Shown: positions 9,995 to 18,734 of the stretch, one piece after another
Layout of the letters: each line of letters starts with the position of its first letter
Numbering within the stretch: position 1 is the first letter of the stretch
Source: Pichia kudriavzevii
Taxonomy: Eukaryota > Ascomycota > Pichiomycetes > Pichiales > Pichiaceae
Reading direction: 5' to 3'
NCBI RefSeq assembly: GCF_003054445.1
Contig: NC_042508.1
Span: 1,550,001-1,614,000 of the forward strand
Length of the DNA: 64,000 bases
Program-made: the position numbers and the translations under genes
The notes under the pieces: model-generated
What the model saw: only the letters and a program-made list of their open reading frames with translations
What the model was told of the DNA's origin: nothing
The model's database searches: none

Positions 9995-10819
9995 CTCCAG
10001 TGTTCTCAGCTGATTGGACGTCCAAGCCTCTACTGTACTAGGGTATTGTCAGTTGCAAAGGTGCACACTCATTATAAACAAGATAGTCGTTACTACAATT
10101 CGTATTAAAAGTAATACTTCTACAATTACTAATACCATTACTATAACTACTCCTGTCAAGGTAAAGGCAGCCTTACTTCAGCTGCTGCATTCCATGCTGT
10201 CGCAGTGCAACATTGGAGCTGTGGCGTACTGCGCCACAGTTAGAAACTTACAGATCAAACACCGGCGCGACGGGCTTTGGAATTGTTGTGAATTGTTGTG
10301 TTTTGCCGGAATAAAAAAAAAAACAAAAACAGTATAGTACAACACACTACAATACACTACAAATGAGGAACCGCTCTAGTTTCCCCTTTTAGGCTAGCTT
10401 TTCCGCTCTAGAGCATTCGAACAGCCGTACGAGTTGTCTATCCCTCTTTTCTTTTTTTTCCCCAACGCTGCCAAATGGACGACTCTAACTGGTGGAGCGC
10501 GCAAGGAGAAAACAGAGCTAGCCGCAATAAAGGATGAATAGTGTGTCACTAGTCGCCGTTGCGTGTACGATTGGTGCAGCTGTCGTATTTGGAAGAAGTT
10601 TAAGCGGCTTTTTTTTTTGATTTTAGTTGGATTCTCGTTGAATTTTTTTTTTTTTTTTTTGTAAAAGGATTCCAAGGTTTAGGGTGTGTCATTGACCCTT
10701 GTTTTTCCCCCTCTTTTCTTTGTATTTGTTTTTTATTTGTTTGCAGTGCTTGTAAAGACACAAATCTCTTCAAAGTATTGCTTATACTAAGTAGTAGTGG
10801 CATATATATTCGACATAGA
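9995..10819. promoter_or_regulatory. Divergent region between the kinase-like gene and HEM1
   Basis: 825 bp without a convincing gene. It holds two reverse CCAAT boxes (10213-10217 and ATTGGT at 10570-10575), expected for Hap2/3/4/5 control of HEM1; a perfect inverted repeat CTGTGGCG-5 nt-CGCCACAG at 10219-10239; a tandem AATTGTTGTG pair near 10277-10300; and several poly-T tracts, the longest about 10643-10660, typical of nucleosome-poor yeast promoters. Confidence 0.55.
10219..10239. repeat. Perfect inverted repeat (8-bp arms, 5-nt spacer)
   Basis: CTGTGGCG, spacer TACTG, CGCCACAG. It lies next to a CCAAT box about 600 bp upstream of HEM1. It looks like a dimeric protein-binding site rather than a terminator, because no gene ends here. 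Confidence 0.6.
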
Positions 10820-12550
10820 ATGGAATCTTTAACGAAAACTTCCCTTAGGGTCTGTCCCTTTGTCAAGTCACATTCAACGACTGCTATGAAAAAATTGGCA
10901 CAGAATGCATCCTTAATCAAGGAAGCTTCTCAATGTCCAATTATGGGCCCGGCAATTGAATCCAAGAGAAGCTACACCCAGCCTTCCAAGGCCCACCATG
11001 CACAGGCGACTGATACGGTCAAGGTTTCCAAGGTGAATGAGGATGCCACCATCAATGGCACCACCTTGAATAAATTCAACTTGAATTCCACTTCTAACTG
11101 CAGTTCCAGCTTTGGATCCAATGAAGTTGCAACTAACTATGATGGAATTTTCCAAGAGAAATTAGATGCAAAAAGAAGGGACAACTCATATCGGTTTTTC
11201 AACAACATCAATCGGTTGGCAAAGGAGTTCCCTAAGGCGCATTTACAGAGCGAGGAAGATAAGGTTATGGTTTGGTGTTCTAATGATTATTTAGGTATGG
11301 GTAACAACCAAGAAGTTTTCAAAAAGATGGTTGAAACCATGGAAAAGTACGGTGTTGGTGCTGGTGGAACTAGAAATATTGCTGGTCATAATAGACACGC
11401 TATTAATTTGGAATCTGAAATTGCAGCACTTCATAAAAAGGAGGGTGCATTAGTATTCTCCTCTTGCTTTGTTGCTAATGATGCTGTCCTTTCCTTATTT
11501 GGTAAACAATTCCCGGACTTGGTGATTTTCTCTGACGAATTGAATCATGCCTCCATGATTCAAGGTATTAGAAATTCAAGAGCTAAAAAGCATATTTTCA
11601 AACATAATGATGTTGAGCATTTGGAATCGTTATTGGCACAATATCCTAAATCCACCCCTAAAATCATTGCATTTGAATCCGTCTATTCAATGTGTGGTTC
11701 TGTTGCTCCAATTGAGAAATTCTGCGATTTGGCTGATAAATACGGCGCATTAACCTTTTTAGATGAAGTTCATGCCGTTGGCATGTACGGTCCACATGGT
11801 GCTGGTGTTGCCGAACATTTAGATTTTAAACAACACCTAGAATCCGGTATTGCATCTCCAAAGAATGAAACTGTTATGGATAGAATCGATATGATCACCG
11901 GTACTTTGGGTAAATCGTTTGGTGTTGTTGGTGGTTATATTGCAGCCAACAGAAATATGACTGATTGGATCAGATCATTTGCTCCAGGTTTTATCTTCAC
12001 CACCTCTTTACCACCTTCTGTCATGGCCGGTCTCTCAACATCTATTAGAATTGTTCGGAAGAATATTGAAGATCGTGTCAACCAACAATTGAATGTTAGA
12101 TACGTTAAGGATGAATTCAAGAAGCTCGGTATTCCAGTCATTCCAAATCCATCTCATATTGTTCCATTGCTAGTTGGTAATGCCGCAGACGCTAAGAAGG
12201 CATCCGACGCTTTGTTGGACAAGTACAAGATTTATGTCCAGGCAATCAATTTCCCTACAGTCCCAACTGGTGAAGAGAGATTGAGAATCACCCCATCTCC
12301 GCGCCATAATAAGGCAGTCTGTGATGAATTGATTGATTCTGTTGATAGTCTCTGGAAAAAACTCGAACTAAAGAGAGTCAAGGATTGGGAAAACATTGGT
12401 GGTCATTGTGGCGTCGGTGCGGTTTCTGAACAACCACTAGAAAACTTGTGGACTGATGAACTCTTAGCCTTGAAGAACACTGACCTCAATCCAAATGTTC
12501 TGGATCCAGTCATTGAACAATTGGAAGTTTCCTCTGGTATCAGAGTCTGA
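10820..12550 (+). CDS. HEM1: 5-aminolevulinate synthase, mitochondrial
   Basis: Condenses glycine and succinyl-CoA to 5-aminolevulinate, the first step of heme synthesis, in the mitochondrial matrix. The 576-aa protein matches Hem1 over its whole core: [59 protein letters not shown], and the PLP lysine (K365) in TGTLGKSFG. The C-terminus [13 protein letters not shown] is also conserved. The N-terminus is a mitochondrial presequence holding two Cys-Pro dipeptides, VCPF (C12) and QCPIM (C39), matching the heme-regulatory motifs known in ALAS of animals and filamentous fungi. The start chosen is the first ATG (10820), with A at -3; the frame is open further upstream but without another ATG. CCAAT boxes upstream suggest Hap-complex control. 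Confidence 0.97.
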   Translation: MESLTKTSLRVCPFVKSHSTTAMKKLAQNASLIKEASQCPIMGPAIESKRSYTQPSKAHHAQATDTVKVSKVNEDATINGTTLNKFNLNSTSNCSSSFGSNEVATNYDGIFQEKLDAKRRDNSYRFFNNINRLAKEFPKAHLQSEEDKVMVWCSNDYLGMGNNQEVFKKMVETMEKYGVGAGGTRNIAGHNRHAINLESEIAALHKKEGALVFSSCFVANDAVLSLFGKQFPDLVIFSDELNHASMIQGIRNSRAKKHIFKHNDVEHLESLLAQYPKSTPKIIAFESVYSMCGSVAPIEKFCDLADKYGALTFLDEVHAVGMYGPHGAGVAEHLDFKQHLESGIASPKNETVMDRIDMITGTLGKSFGVVGGYIAANRNMTDWIRSFAPGFIFTTSLPPSVMAGLSTSIRIVRKNIEDRVNQQLNVRYVKDEFKKLGIPVIPNPSHIVPLLVGNAADAKKASDALLDKYKIYVQAINFPTVPTGEERLRITPSPRHNKAVCDELIDSVDSLWKKLELKRVKDWENIGGHCGVGAVSEQPLENLWTDELLALKNTDLNPNVLDPVIEQLEVSSGIRV

Positions 12551-12830
12551 TCCCGACTTGTTGCTTTAACTGCTCAATTTTTGGCCTCCCCCCTTTTCCT
12601 CTTCCCCGTAGTTCATTAACTTATTTACTCAAATTATCTACTCAAATTATCCAATATGAATCATTTTATATAAACTATTGTTATGTTATTGTCTAAAAGA
12701 AAAAGAATATCAAGAATCTAATTTATGTTGCAAAAAGTGCCCCTACTAAAAGCTATTCAAGTGACATAAGTCGATATCCTTTCGTTTTATATAGGAAAAA
12801 TATAAAGTTAGATAATTCTTCTGGAAATCA
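12551..12830. other. Convergent 3' ends of HEM1 and the DDR48-like gene
   Basis: 280 bp of AT-rich 3' flank. The + strand contains TATATA- and AT-rich positioning elements typical of yeast polyadenylation. No gene is supported here. Confidence 0.4.
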
Positions 12831-13984
12831 TCACCAGGAGGAATCATTGTTGTCATTTCCATAAGAGTTATTGTTTCCATTACCGTAAGAGTTATCGTTG
12901 TTTCCATAAGAGTTGTTGTTGGAACCGTAGGAGTTCTTCTTAGAACCGTATGAATCGTCGTTGTTTCCATAAGAGTTATTGTTTCCACTACCGTAAGAGT
13001 TATCGTTGTTTCCATAAGAGTTGTTGTTGGAACCGTAGGAATCGTCGTTGTTTCCATAAGAGTTGTTGTTGGATCCGTAGGAATCGTCGTTGTTGGATCC
13101 GTAAGAGTTCTTCTTAGAACCGTATGAATCGTCGTTGTTTCCATAAGAGTTGTTGTTGGATCCGTAGGAATCGTCGTTGTTGGATCCGTAGGAGTTCTTC
13201 TTAGAACCGTATGAATCGTCGTTGTTTCCATAAGAGTTGTTGTTGGATCCGTAGGAATCGTCGTTGTTGGATCCGTAGGAGTTCTTCTTAGAACCGTATG
13301 AATCGTCGTTGTTTCCATAAGAGTTGTTGTTGGATCCGTAGGAATCGTCGTTGTTGGATCCGTAGGAGTTCTTCTTAGAACCGTATGAATCGTCGTTGTT
13401 TCCATAAGAGTTGTTGTTGATCCGTAGGATCTCGTTGTTTCCGTAGGAGTTTTTTGAACCGTAGAATCGTCGTTGTTTCCATAAGAGTTGTTGTTGGATC
13501 CGTAGGAATCGTCGTTGTTGGATCCGTAAGAGTTCTTCTTAGAACCGTATGAATCGTCGTTGTTTCCATAAGAGTTGTTGTTGGAACCGTAGGAATCGTC
13601 GTTGTTGGATCCGTAAGAGTTCTTCTTAGAACCGTATGAATCGTCGTTGTTTCCATAAGAGTTATTGTTTCCACTACCGTAAGAGTTATCGTTGTTTCCA
13701 TAAGAGTTGTTGTTGGAACCGTAGGAATTATCGTTGTTAGATCCATAAGAGTTGTCGTTTCTACTACCGTATGAATCCTTGTTTTTAGAGTTGCCAGAAC
13801 CGTAAGAATCATTGTTATTATTGTAGGAATTGTTGTTATTACCGTAGGAATCGTCACCATAGGAGTTGTTGTTATTACCGTAGGAATCGTCACCATAGGA
13901 GTTGTTGTTATTACCGTAGGAATCGCTTCCATAGGAATTGTTATTGTTGTTGTTGCCGTAAGAGTCGTTACCGTATCCTGACAT
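12831..13984 (-). CDS. DDR48: Ddr48-like SYG/Asn-rich repeat stress protein, reading frame disrupted
   Basis: The frame from ATG 13984 (MSGYGNDSYG) encodes repeats of NNNSYG, DDSYGS and SKKNSYGS type, closely resembling yeast Ddr48, a hydrophilic stress-induced protein. After about 180 residues the SYG reading is lost near 13420-13465, where the repeats align only with a net -10 nt. Downstream, SYG repeats resume in another frame and end naturally in NDSSW and a TGA at 12831-12833. The ATG frame instead runs on as a Thr/Pro-rich product to 12746. Four near-perfect 87-bp units (29 codons) lie at about 13039-13430. Either one allele is truly frameshifted or the repeat was collapsed or misread in assembly. 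One CCCCT-type stress element (AGGGG, 14090-14094) lies upstream. Coordinates give the SYG-coding span, not one continuous frame. Confidence 0.72.
13039..13430 (-). repeat. 87-bp tandem repeat (about 4.5 copies)
   Basis: The marker GAATCGTCGTTGTTT recurs at 13126, 13213, 13300 and 13387, exactly 87 bp apart. One unit is 29 codons, so copy-number change by slippage or recombination would keep the frame. The indels near 13420-13465 break that rule. Confidence 0.9.
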
Positions 13985-14377
13985 TGTGTTAATAAGGGAA
14001 AATTTGGTTTTGTTAATTATAGAGAGATCAGTTTCTGTAACAAAGGAGGAACTAACATAGAGAACATGCAACAAGATCAAACAAAGGAAAGGGGAAATGG
14101 TGCTATTTAAGGCAACCTCGTTGGGGAAGAACGCTACCCGCACCTGCAGCGAAGCTTTTCCAGCCAATTGTTGGCACCATGATCGGCGCACATGGTCAAA
14201 TTTTTTGATGGATTATTTGTCCCGCTAAGAGGAGACGTACCTGGTTTAGCCCGCTAGAAGAAATGGCAGCACATATATCCAAAACGAGATCGGCATGGCG
14301 TAATTATGTTTATGACAAATATTTGCATTGTAGGAAGAACTATATAAGAGGATTAAAGATAAACATATAGTTGAATC
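13985..14377. promoter_or_regulatory. Promoter of the DDR48-like gene
   Basis: 393 bp between the start of the DDR48-like gene and the 3' end of the neighbouring SYG gene, both on the minus strand. It holds a TTAAATAG-like box on the minus strand (about 14102-14110) and one AGGGG stress element at 14090-14094. Nothing else stands out. Confidence 0.45.
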
Positions 14378-16072
14378 TCAGTTCATAAACTTGTTGGCAA
14401 GATTCAGAAGTGTGGACGCCGTGCTGTTTTGGCCGCCACCAATGTTACCATCACCATCAGCGTTATTTCCATTGTATCTACCATTGTAGTTTTGATTGGA
14501 ATTCGAGTTCGAGTTGGACCCGTGGTCACCTAGAAAACTGCTTGCCATAGATGCAAATTGTCCCAGTTTGGAGGATGAGTTCTGTTCATGTTGATTTCCA
14601 GCCCCATATGTTTCATTACCAAAAGAACTGTGCTCGTATTTAGATGCGCCACCATATGATTCATTAACAAAATTTGATTGATTATTGTATGAATCACTCT
14701 GGTAGTTGGAATTTGGTCTACTAGATCCATGAGAGTCACCTCCAAAATTAGATTCGTTACTGTAGGAGTTTTTACCGTAGGAGCTATTACCGTAGGAGTC
14801 ACCTCCATGTGCGTTGTTCTGATGACTTGGTCTGTTTGATCCATATGACTCACCACCAAAACTAGATTGATTGTTGTAAGAATCATTCCCATAAGAGCCG
14901 TTTCCATATGAATCGTTATTGGAATTCGAGTAGGAGTTGGAGTTGGAATGAGGATTTGGTCTACCAGATCCATATGATTCACCACCAAAATTGGATTGGT
15001 TGTTATAGGAATCATTCCCATAAGAGCCGTTTCCATATGAATCGTTATTGGAATTCGAGTAGGAGTTGGAGTTGGAATGATGATTTGGTCTACCAGATCC
15101 ATATGATTCGCCACCAAAATTGGATTGGTTGTTATAGGAATCATTTCCATAAGAGCCGTTTCCATATGAATCGTTATTGGAATTCGAGTAGGAGCTGGAA
15201 TTAGAATGATGATTTGGTCTACCAGGTCCATATGATTCACCACCAAAACTGGATTGGTGGTTATAAGAATCATTACCACCGTAGTTTGGTCTATCATAAG
15301 ATTGGTTGCCAAAGCCATTACTGTTGTCAACAATGTTATTATGTTCAGTGTAATTTGAGTCATTTGTGTATGGGTTGCCATTGCCATTGCCATTTCCATG
15401 AGCACTATTCTTCTTGCCCAACAAACCACCAATTATAGAACCCACCAGAGCACCACCAGTGCCACTACTGCCTGACGAATGCGATTGATTATTATTTCCA
15501 CTAAATTTAGAAGCCATAGACATTAACGAAGAAACATCGAACCCACCACTCTGTTTTTGCTGATTTGCATTTACGCCACTAGAGCTCAGCTGTTGAATAA
15601 GGGACAGGAAGCCACCATTTCCTTTAGACTGCCCTCCTGAACCTGCACTCATTAGGGAGGAAAGCATGGAAAACTTAGAAGAATTAGAACCAGATGAGCC
15701 CAAGACTTGGTTCAACAACATGGACGATAAATCTCTATCATTTGAATTTGTCGAATTCTGCTCAACAGACTTATGCATATTTCCAGAAACGTCCTTCATG
15801 ACATTTTCCAATTTAGATCTAAGCTCTGGTGAATCAATCTTACCATCCATTTCATCTAGTCTAGACGCTTCCTGGTATTCCTGGACAGCAGCCTGTGTAT
15901 CGCCTCTCTTCAACAATAAATCACCCTTCAAAATCCTAACTTTACAAAATAGATTAGGATCAATGTTGTTTTGTTCACATTTACGAATGATATTATCAAC
16001 GAACCTTAGGGCTTCATCACCATTCATTCCTGCCGCTTGTTGCAGCTCATTTTGGATCTCCATTTCAGACAT
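14378..16072 (-). CDS. TPR-like head with SYG/GGESYG low-complexity repeat tail
   Basis: I do not recognise a named orthologue. The 564-aa protein has three parts. Residues 1 to about 85 are helical and TPR-like (NELQQAAGMNGDEALRFV..., ILKGDLLLKRGDTQAAVQEY). Residues about 110-225 are Ser/Gly-rich with hydrophobic patches (SSMLLNQVL, GGALVGSIIGGLLG). Residues about 240-480 are repeats of SYGNGSYGNDSYNNQSNFGGESYGSGRPNHHS type, with 43-residue (129 bp) tandem units. The composition (S, Y, G, N, Q, no Cys) is that of prion-like, phase-separating domains. The start is ATG 16072 (MSEMEIQ). Two CCCCT stress elements lie 98-138 bp upstream. It sits head-to-tail with the DDR48-like gene and shares its SYG vocabulary, so the pair may have exchanged or amplified repeats. 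Confidence 0.8.
   Translation of the reverse strand: MSEMEIQNELQQAAGMNGDEALRFVDNIIRKCEQNNIDPNLFCKVRILKGDLLLKRGDTQAAVQEYQEASRLDEMDGKIDSPELRSKLENVMKDVSGNMHKSVEQNSTNSNDRDLSSMLLNQVLGSSGSNSSKFSMLSSLMSAGSGGQSKGNGGFLSLIQQLSSSGVNANQQKQSGGFDVSSLMSMASKFSGNNNQSHSSGSSGTGGALVGSIIGGLLGKKNSAHGNGNGNGNPYTNDSNYTEHNNIVDNSNGFGNQSYDRPNYGGNDSYNHQSSFGGESYGPGRPNHHSNSSSYSNSNNDSYGNGSYGNDSYNNQSNFGGESYGSGRPNHHSNSNSYSNSNNDSYGNGSYGNDSYNNQSNFGGESYGSGRPNPHSNSNSYSNSNNDSYGNGSYGNDSYNNQSSFGGESYGSNRPSHQNNAHGGDSYGNSSYGKNSYSNESNFGGDSHGSSRPNSNYQSDSYNNQSNFVNESYGGASKYEHSSFGNETYGAGNQHEQNSSSKLGQFASMASSFLGDHGSNSNSNSNQNYNGRYNGNNADGDGNIGGGQNSTASTLLNLANKFMN
14870..15260 (-). repeat. 129-bp tandem repeats inside the SYG gene
   Basis: The motif CACCAAAATTGGATTGG recurs 129 bp apart (about 14982 and 15111), with a more diverged copy on each side. 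Each unit is 43 codons and keeps the reading frame. Confidence 0.85.
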
Positions 16073-16169
16073 ATTCAAACTGGTAGAAGTAATTTAATTG
16101 AGACACAAAAAATAAGATATACTATCTTGATGGAATGTTCTTCTGGTATAACCTTGTGTATATTTATTG

Positions 16170-16210
16170 CCCCTGGGAATCGAGCCGTAAATTCATAAAA
16201 AAAAACCCCT
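16170..16210. promoter_or_regulatory. Two CCCCT stress-response elements
   Basis: CCCCT occurs at 16170-16174 and 16206-16210, about 100 and 135 bp upstream of the SYG gene start. In yeasts Msn2/Msn4-type factors bind AGGGG/CCCCT and switch on stress genes. Two close copies near the start make regulation plausible but not proven. Confidence 0.5.
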
Positions 16211-17522
16211 GCAGCGCGTACGGAGAATCTTGCAAAGCCTATTGTTTCTCAGCATAAAACAAAACAATAAAAAATAGACATCATTAAGGAAGTTTTGATT
16301 GTAAACTAGGAACAATTCTGCATATAGAAAAAATATAATCGGTTGAAAACATAGATAGCACTTGGCCAAATTGCAATGCCTTATATATGTCTTGAGTTTT
16401 TTGATTGATTTTTTATGTTATTAGAAGCCATGTATACTTTACTGTCTTTCTCCGTAGAGGTGAAGTACTAAATACCTAAGAATTACTGAAATTAAACATA
16501 ATCGATTTGCACAACTATGGTAGTAGTTTATGTTCCATATTAGGATCCTAAATTCATCGTTGTACGTCAAACTGAAAAAACCTTTCAAGCTTTGGGATCA
16601 GTGGAACTGTAATATTATCAAGTTGCCTTTGATGAGAATGCATCTTAAAAAGTTGCAAAATTGTAATCTTTGAATACAAAATGCTTTTATAAAGAAGACT
16701 TTGACTTTCGCTTTGCGTATCAACCTAAAACCGATGTGTTTATATTCCCCTGGAAAAAAATTTATTCTTGCTACTTTAAAATTTAGAAAAAGACAATAAT
16801 TATGTAAAGGCAACATGCTAATATATAATCCTAAATAGGCAACTATCATAAAGTAGATTTACACCTTTTTCAAAAGAAAAAAAGTAACTGACATTGGTAT
16901 AATATAAAATAAAAATATAAGAAGCAGTTTGTACATTAAAAAAACGGAAGTGTAAAAATATTGCAAACTAAGTGTCTTTGATGAGTATACTATCATAAAG
17001 CAAGTTTTATGTTGCTTTAAAGTACAATCATGTCTCTAAAAATTACTAAGCCATTACCAAAATTAAACTGGCTTGGTTTCACAAATGTGCCACAACTTGG
17101 AATAAATATATTCCTTTGAAAGTGTTGAGTTTTGAAAATATTTCTTACAACACCAAGCATAGAATGATAAAGTTTGTCAATTCGGTAAGGTACATATTTA
17201 TAGAAGTATGAAAGTATCATAATAATGCTGTTAAAATGAGAACTGCAATGAAAATAAGCTTACCTCCAATACAAATCTAGAAGTAGTCTAGTTGTCACAA
17301 TTAACTTGTGTGTGACCAACTGAAGAAACTCAGAGAAGTAGGTTTTTTTTTAAATAAGGTATTATAAGTGAGCAACATACATTGAAAGCTTAGCACTTCG
17401 GAAACTTGATTCTTTGCCTAATAAGTTCCGGTTAACCTCATGAAAATTGATGAGGCTGCTTCTCTTTCCAATTGGTTAATAATCTAAATGTCTTTCTAAA
17501 CGATATCAAGTCCCACAATTTG

Positions 17523-17530
17523 TATAAATA
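17523..17530 (+). promoter_or_regulatory. TATA box candidate
   Basis: TATAAATA, 81 bp before the ATG of the 32-codon ORF and about 50 bp after a CCAATTGG palindrome. Confidence 0.35.
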
Positions 17531-17610
17531 TCGCCACCATATTTCCCGGAAATAATTTTGTTACAATAGGAACTGTAATTATAGTTATACAACAAGTTTT
17601 ATTCAAGTTA

Positions 17611-17709
17611 ATGTTGAGAAAGGTGATTAAAGGATTAGCCGATCAACCAACAAACACTCTTAGCAGTCCTGACAAGGCTGGTCAAGATCAATTAAGCAGT
17701 AGATCATAA
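17611..17709 (+). CDS. Candidate 32-aa small ORF with promoter-like upstream
   Basis: ATG to TAA encodes 32 residues, beginning MLRKVIKGLADQP and ending in a Ser/Gln/Asp-rich tail. Upstream are CCAATTGG (about 17469), TATAAATA (17523-17530) and an A/T-rich leader, at spacings normal for a yeast gene. I do not recognise the peptide. Short ORFs arise by chance, so this is a candidate only. Confidence 0.25.
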   Translation: MLRKVIKGLADQPTNTLSSPDKAGQDQLSSRS

Positions 17710-18438
17710 TCAAGATCTAGCTGTTTATTAATTCTGATAGTTCCGTTAGCCTTTTTTAACTTAATAAGATAGGCCTGTTTATGTGTGCCTTATTTAGTAC
17801 ACGATTGAAATTACTATAAATTTCAGGTTATTCCTTCTTTACTTAGCTTGCTCTTTATAGTTTAACTTGTGTAAGCTATCTTAAGAACATTTCAATCAAT
17901 AAATTTAAAATGGATACTCCAAGTAAGATTAATTAAATGTCAACGGTTAAATTCAACACTCGTGACATCTTACTATAAGAAGACCAATTAGTATTGACTT
18001 TATTGAACATCTCTAATTAATTTATGTTTCTTTCTCAAGGTAACATTAATTTTGTACCTCAAATAATGTTTTTAAAATCAGTAAAATTGTTAAACAAGTC
18101 CTGGAGAAAACTTAATAAACTTTGCGATCTCTAATTTTACAATTCCTTGAACAGAGTTTTCCTGATCAGTTAGATTTCATGTAAGAGATCATATGAAGGA
18201 CTATCTCTCTATTTCATAATCGGGTAATCATATAGAAGGTGGTGGAAGGTTAGACAGAAGTTCTAGAAGATAATTAAATCCATCAAAATTTTATTTTTAG
18301 AATACCCCATTTCTATATAAAAAGGGAACGTTTGGTATATGTTCTCAAAAAATTAATGCCTAGAATATATAAGATATGAATAAGCAATAATCAGATGTTA
18401 AAGTATGAATCATCAGCAATACTTCTAATTCAACAAAA

Positions 18439-18511
18439 GCTCTTATGGCCAAGTTGGTAAGGCGCTACACTAGTAATGTAGCGATCCTCAGTTCGACTCT
18501 GAGTGAGAGCA
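18439..18511 (+). tRNA. tRNA-Thr(AGT)
   Basis: A 73-nt cloverleaf folds cleanly. The acceptor stem is GCTCTTA with TGAGAGC (one G-T pair), the D arm contains AGTTGGTAA, and the anticodon stem CTACA/TGTAG closes the loop CTAGTAA with anticodon AGT (read as IGU, Thr). The T arm is CTCAG-TTCGACT-CTGAG and the discriminator is A. There is no intron. A T-run for RNA polymerase III termination follows within about 10 nt. Confidence 0.95.
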
Positions 18512-18734
18512 TTTGTTAATTTTTTGTATTTTTTATTGCATACCTGGCGCACAACTTTTTTGTGTACGGCATTCATTAGTTCTTCGATTCCACTCTTTCT
18601 GAATGAACCATCACTTCTGGGTCAATAGAGAAATTGGAGCGTTACTATGTATATGAAATTAAAGAGAATAACATGAAAAGCGTGTATTTAGAAGTACAAA
18701 GGAAAGGGTTTTCAAGAAAAATTAGGAGAAGAGC

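Larger units (their letters stand above)
16211..18438. other. Gene-poor AT-rich region
   Basis: About 2.2 kb with no open frame longer than roughly 85 codons that looks coding. It is strongly AT-rich. It contains a promoter-like CCAAT/TATA pair ahead of a 32-codon ORF (17611-17709), an 8-codon ORF with an A-rich leader at 17910, and a TATATAAAAA box near 18314. I find no conserved RNA motif, no confident transposon end and no tRNA other than the one at its right edge. It could hold a non-coding RNA, a decayed gene or a replication origin; sequence alone does not decide. Confidence 0.5.

Noticed and set aside
10014-10337. 107-codon plus-strand frame between the kinase-like gene and HEM1
   Set aside because: Thr/Ile-rich low-complexity translation of intergenic DNA, ending in a poly-A stretch.
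13375-13932. Alternative-frame Thr/Pro-rich product in the DDR48-like repeats
   Set aside because: Repeat units are multiples of three, so every frame stays open. The SYG frame is the conserved one.
14908-15204. Repeated Trp/His-rich frame on the plus strand
   Set aside because: Antisense reading of the 129-bp repeats; not independent coding.
14530-15432. 300-codon frame overlapping the second SYG gene
   Set aside because: Same-strand alternative frame of a repeat gene, rich in Ile/Thr/Met with no family resemblance.
17123-18435. Possible LTR-like fossil: TGTTGA at 17123 and TCAACA ending at 18435, flanked by AAAG on both sides, next to a tRNA
   Set aside because: The matching ends are only six bases, the flanking duplicate only four, the span would be a very long solo LTR, and no coding or primer-site remnants are seen. 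Chance is the simpler explanation.
17612-18435. Alternative TGTTGA...TCAACA pair
   Set aside because: No target-site duplication (GTTAA against AAAGC) and its left end overlaps the small ORF.
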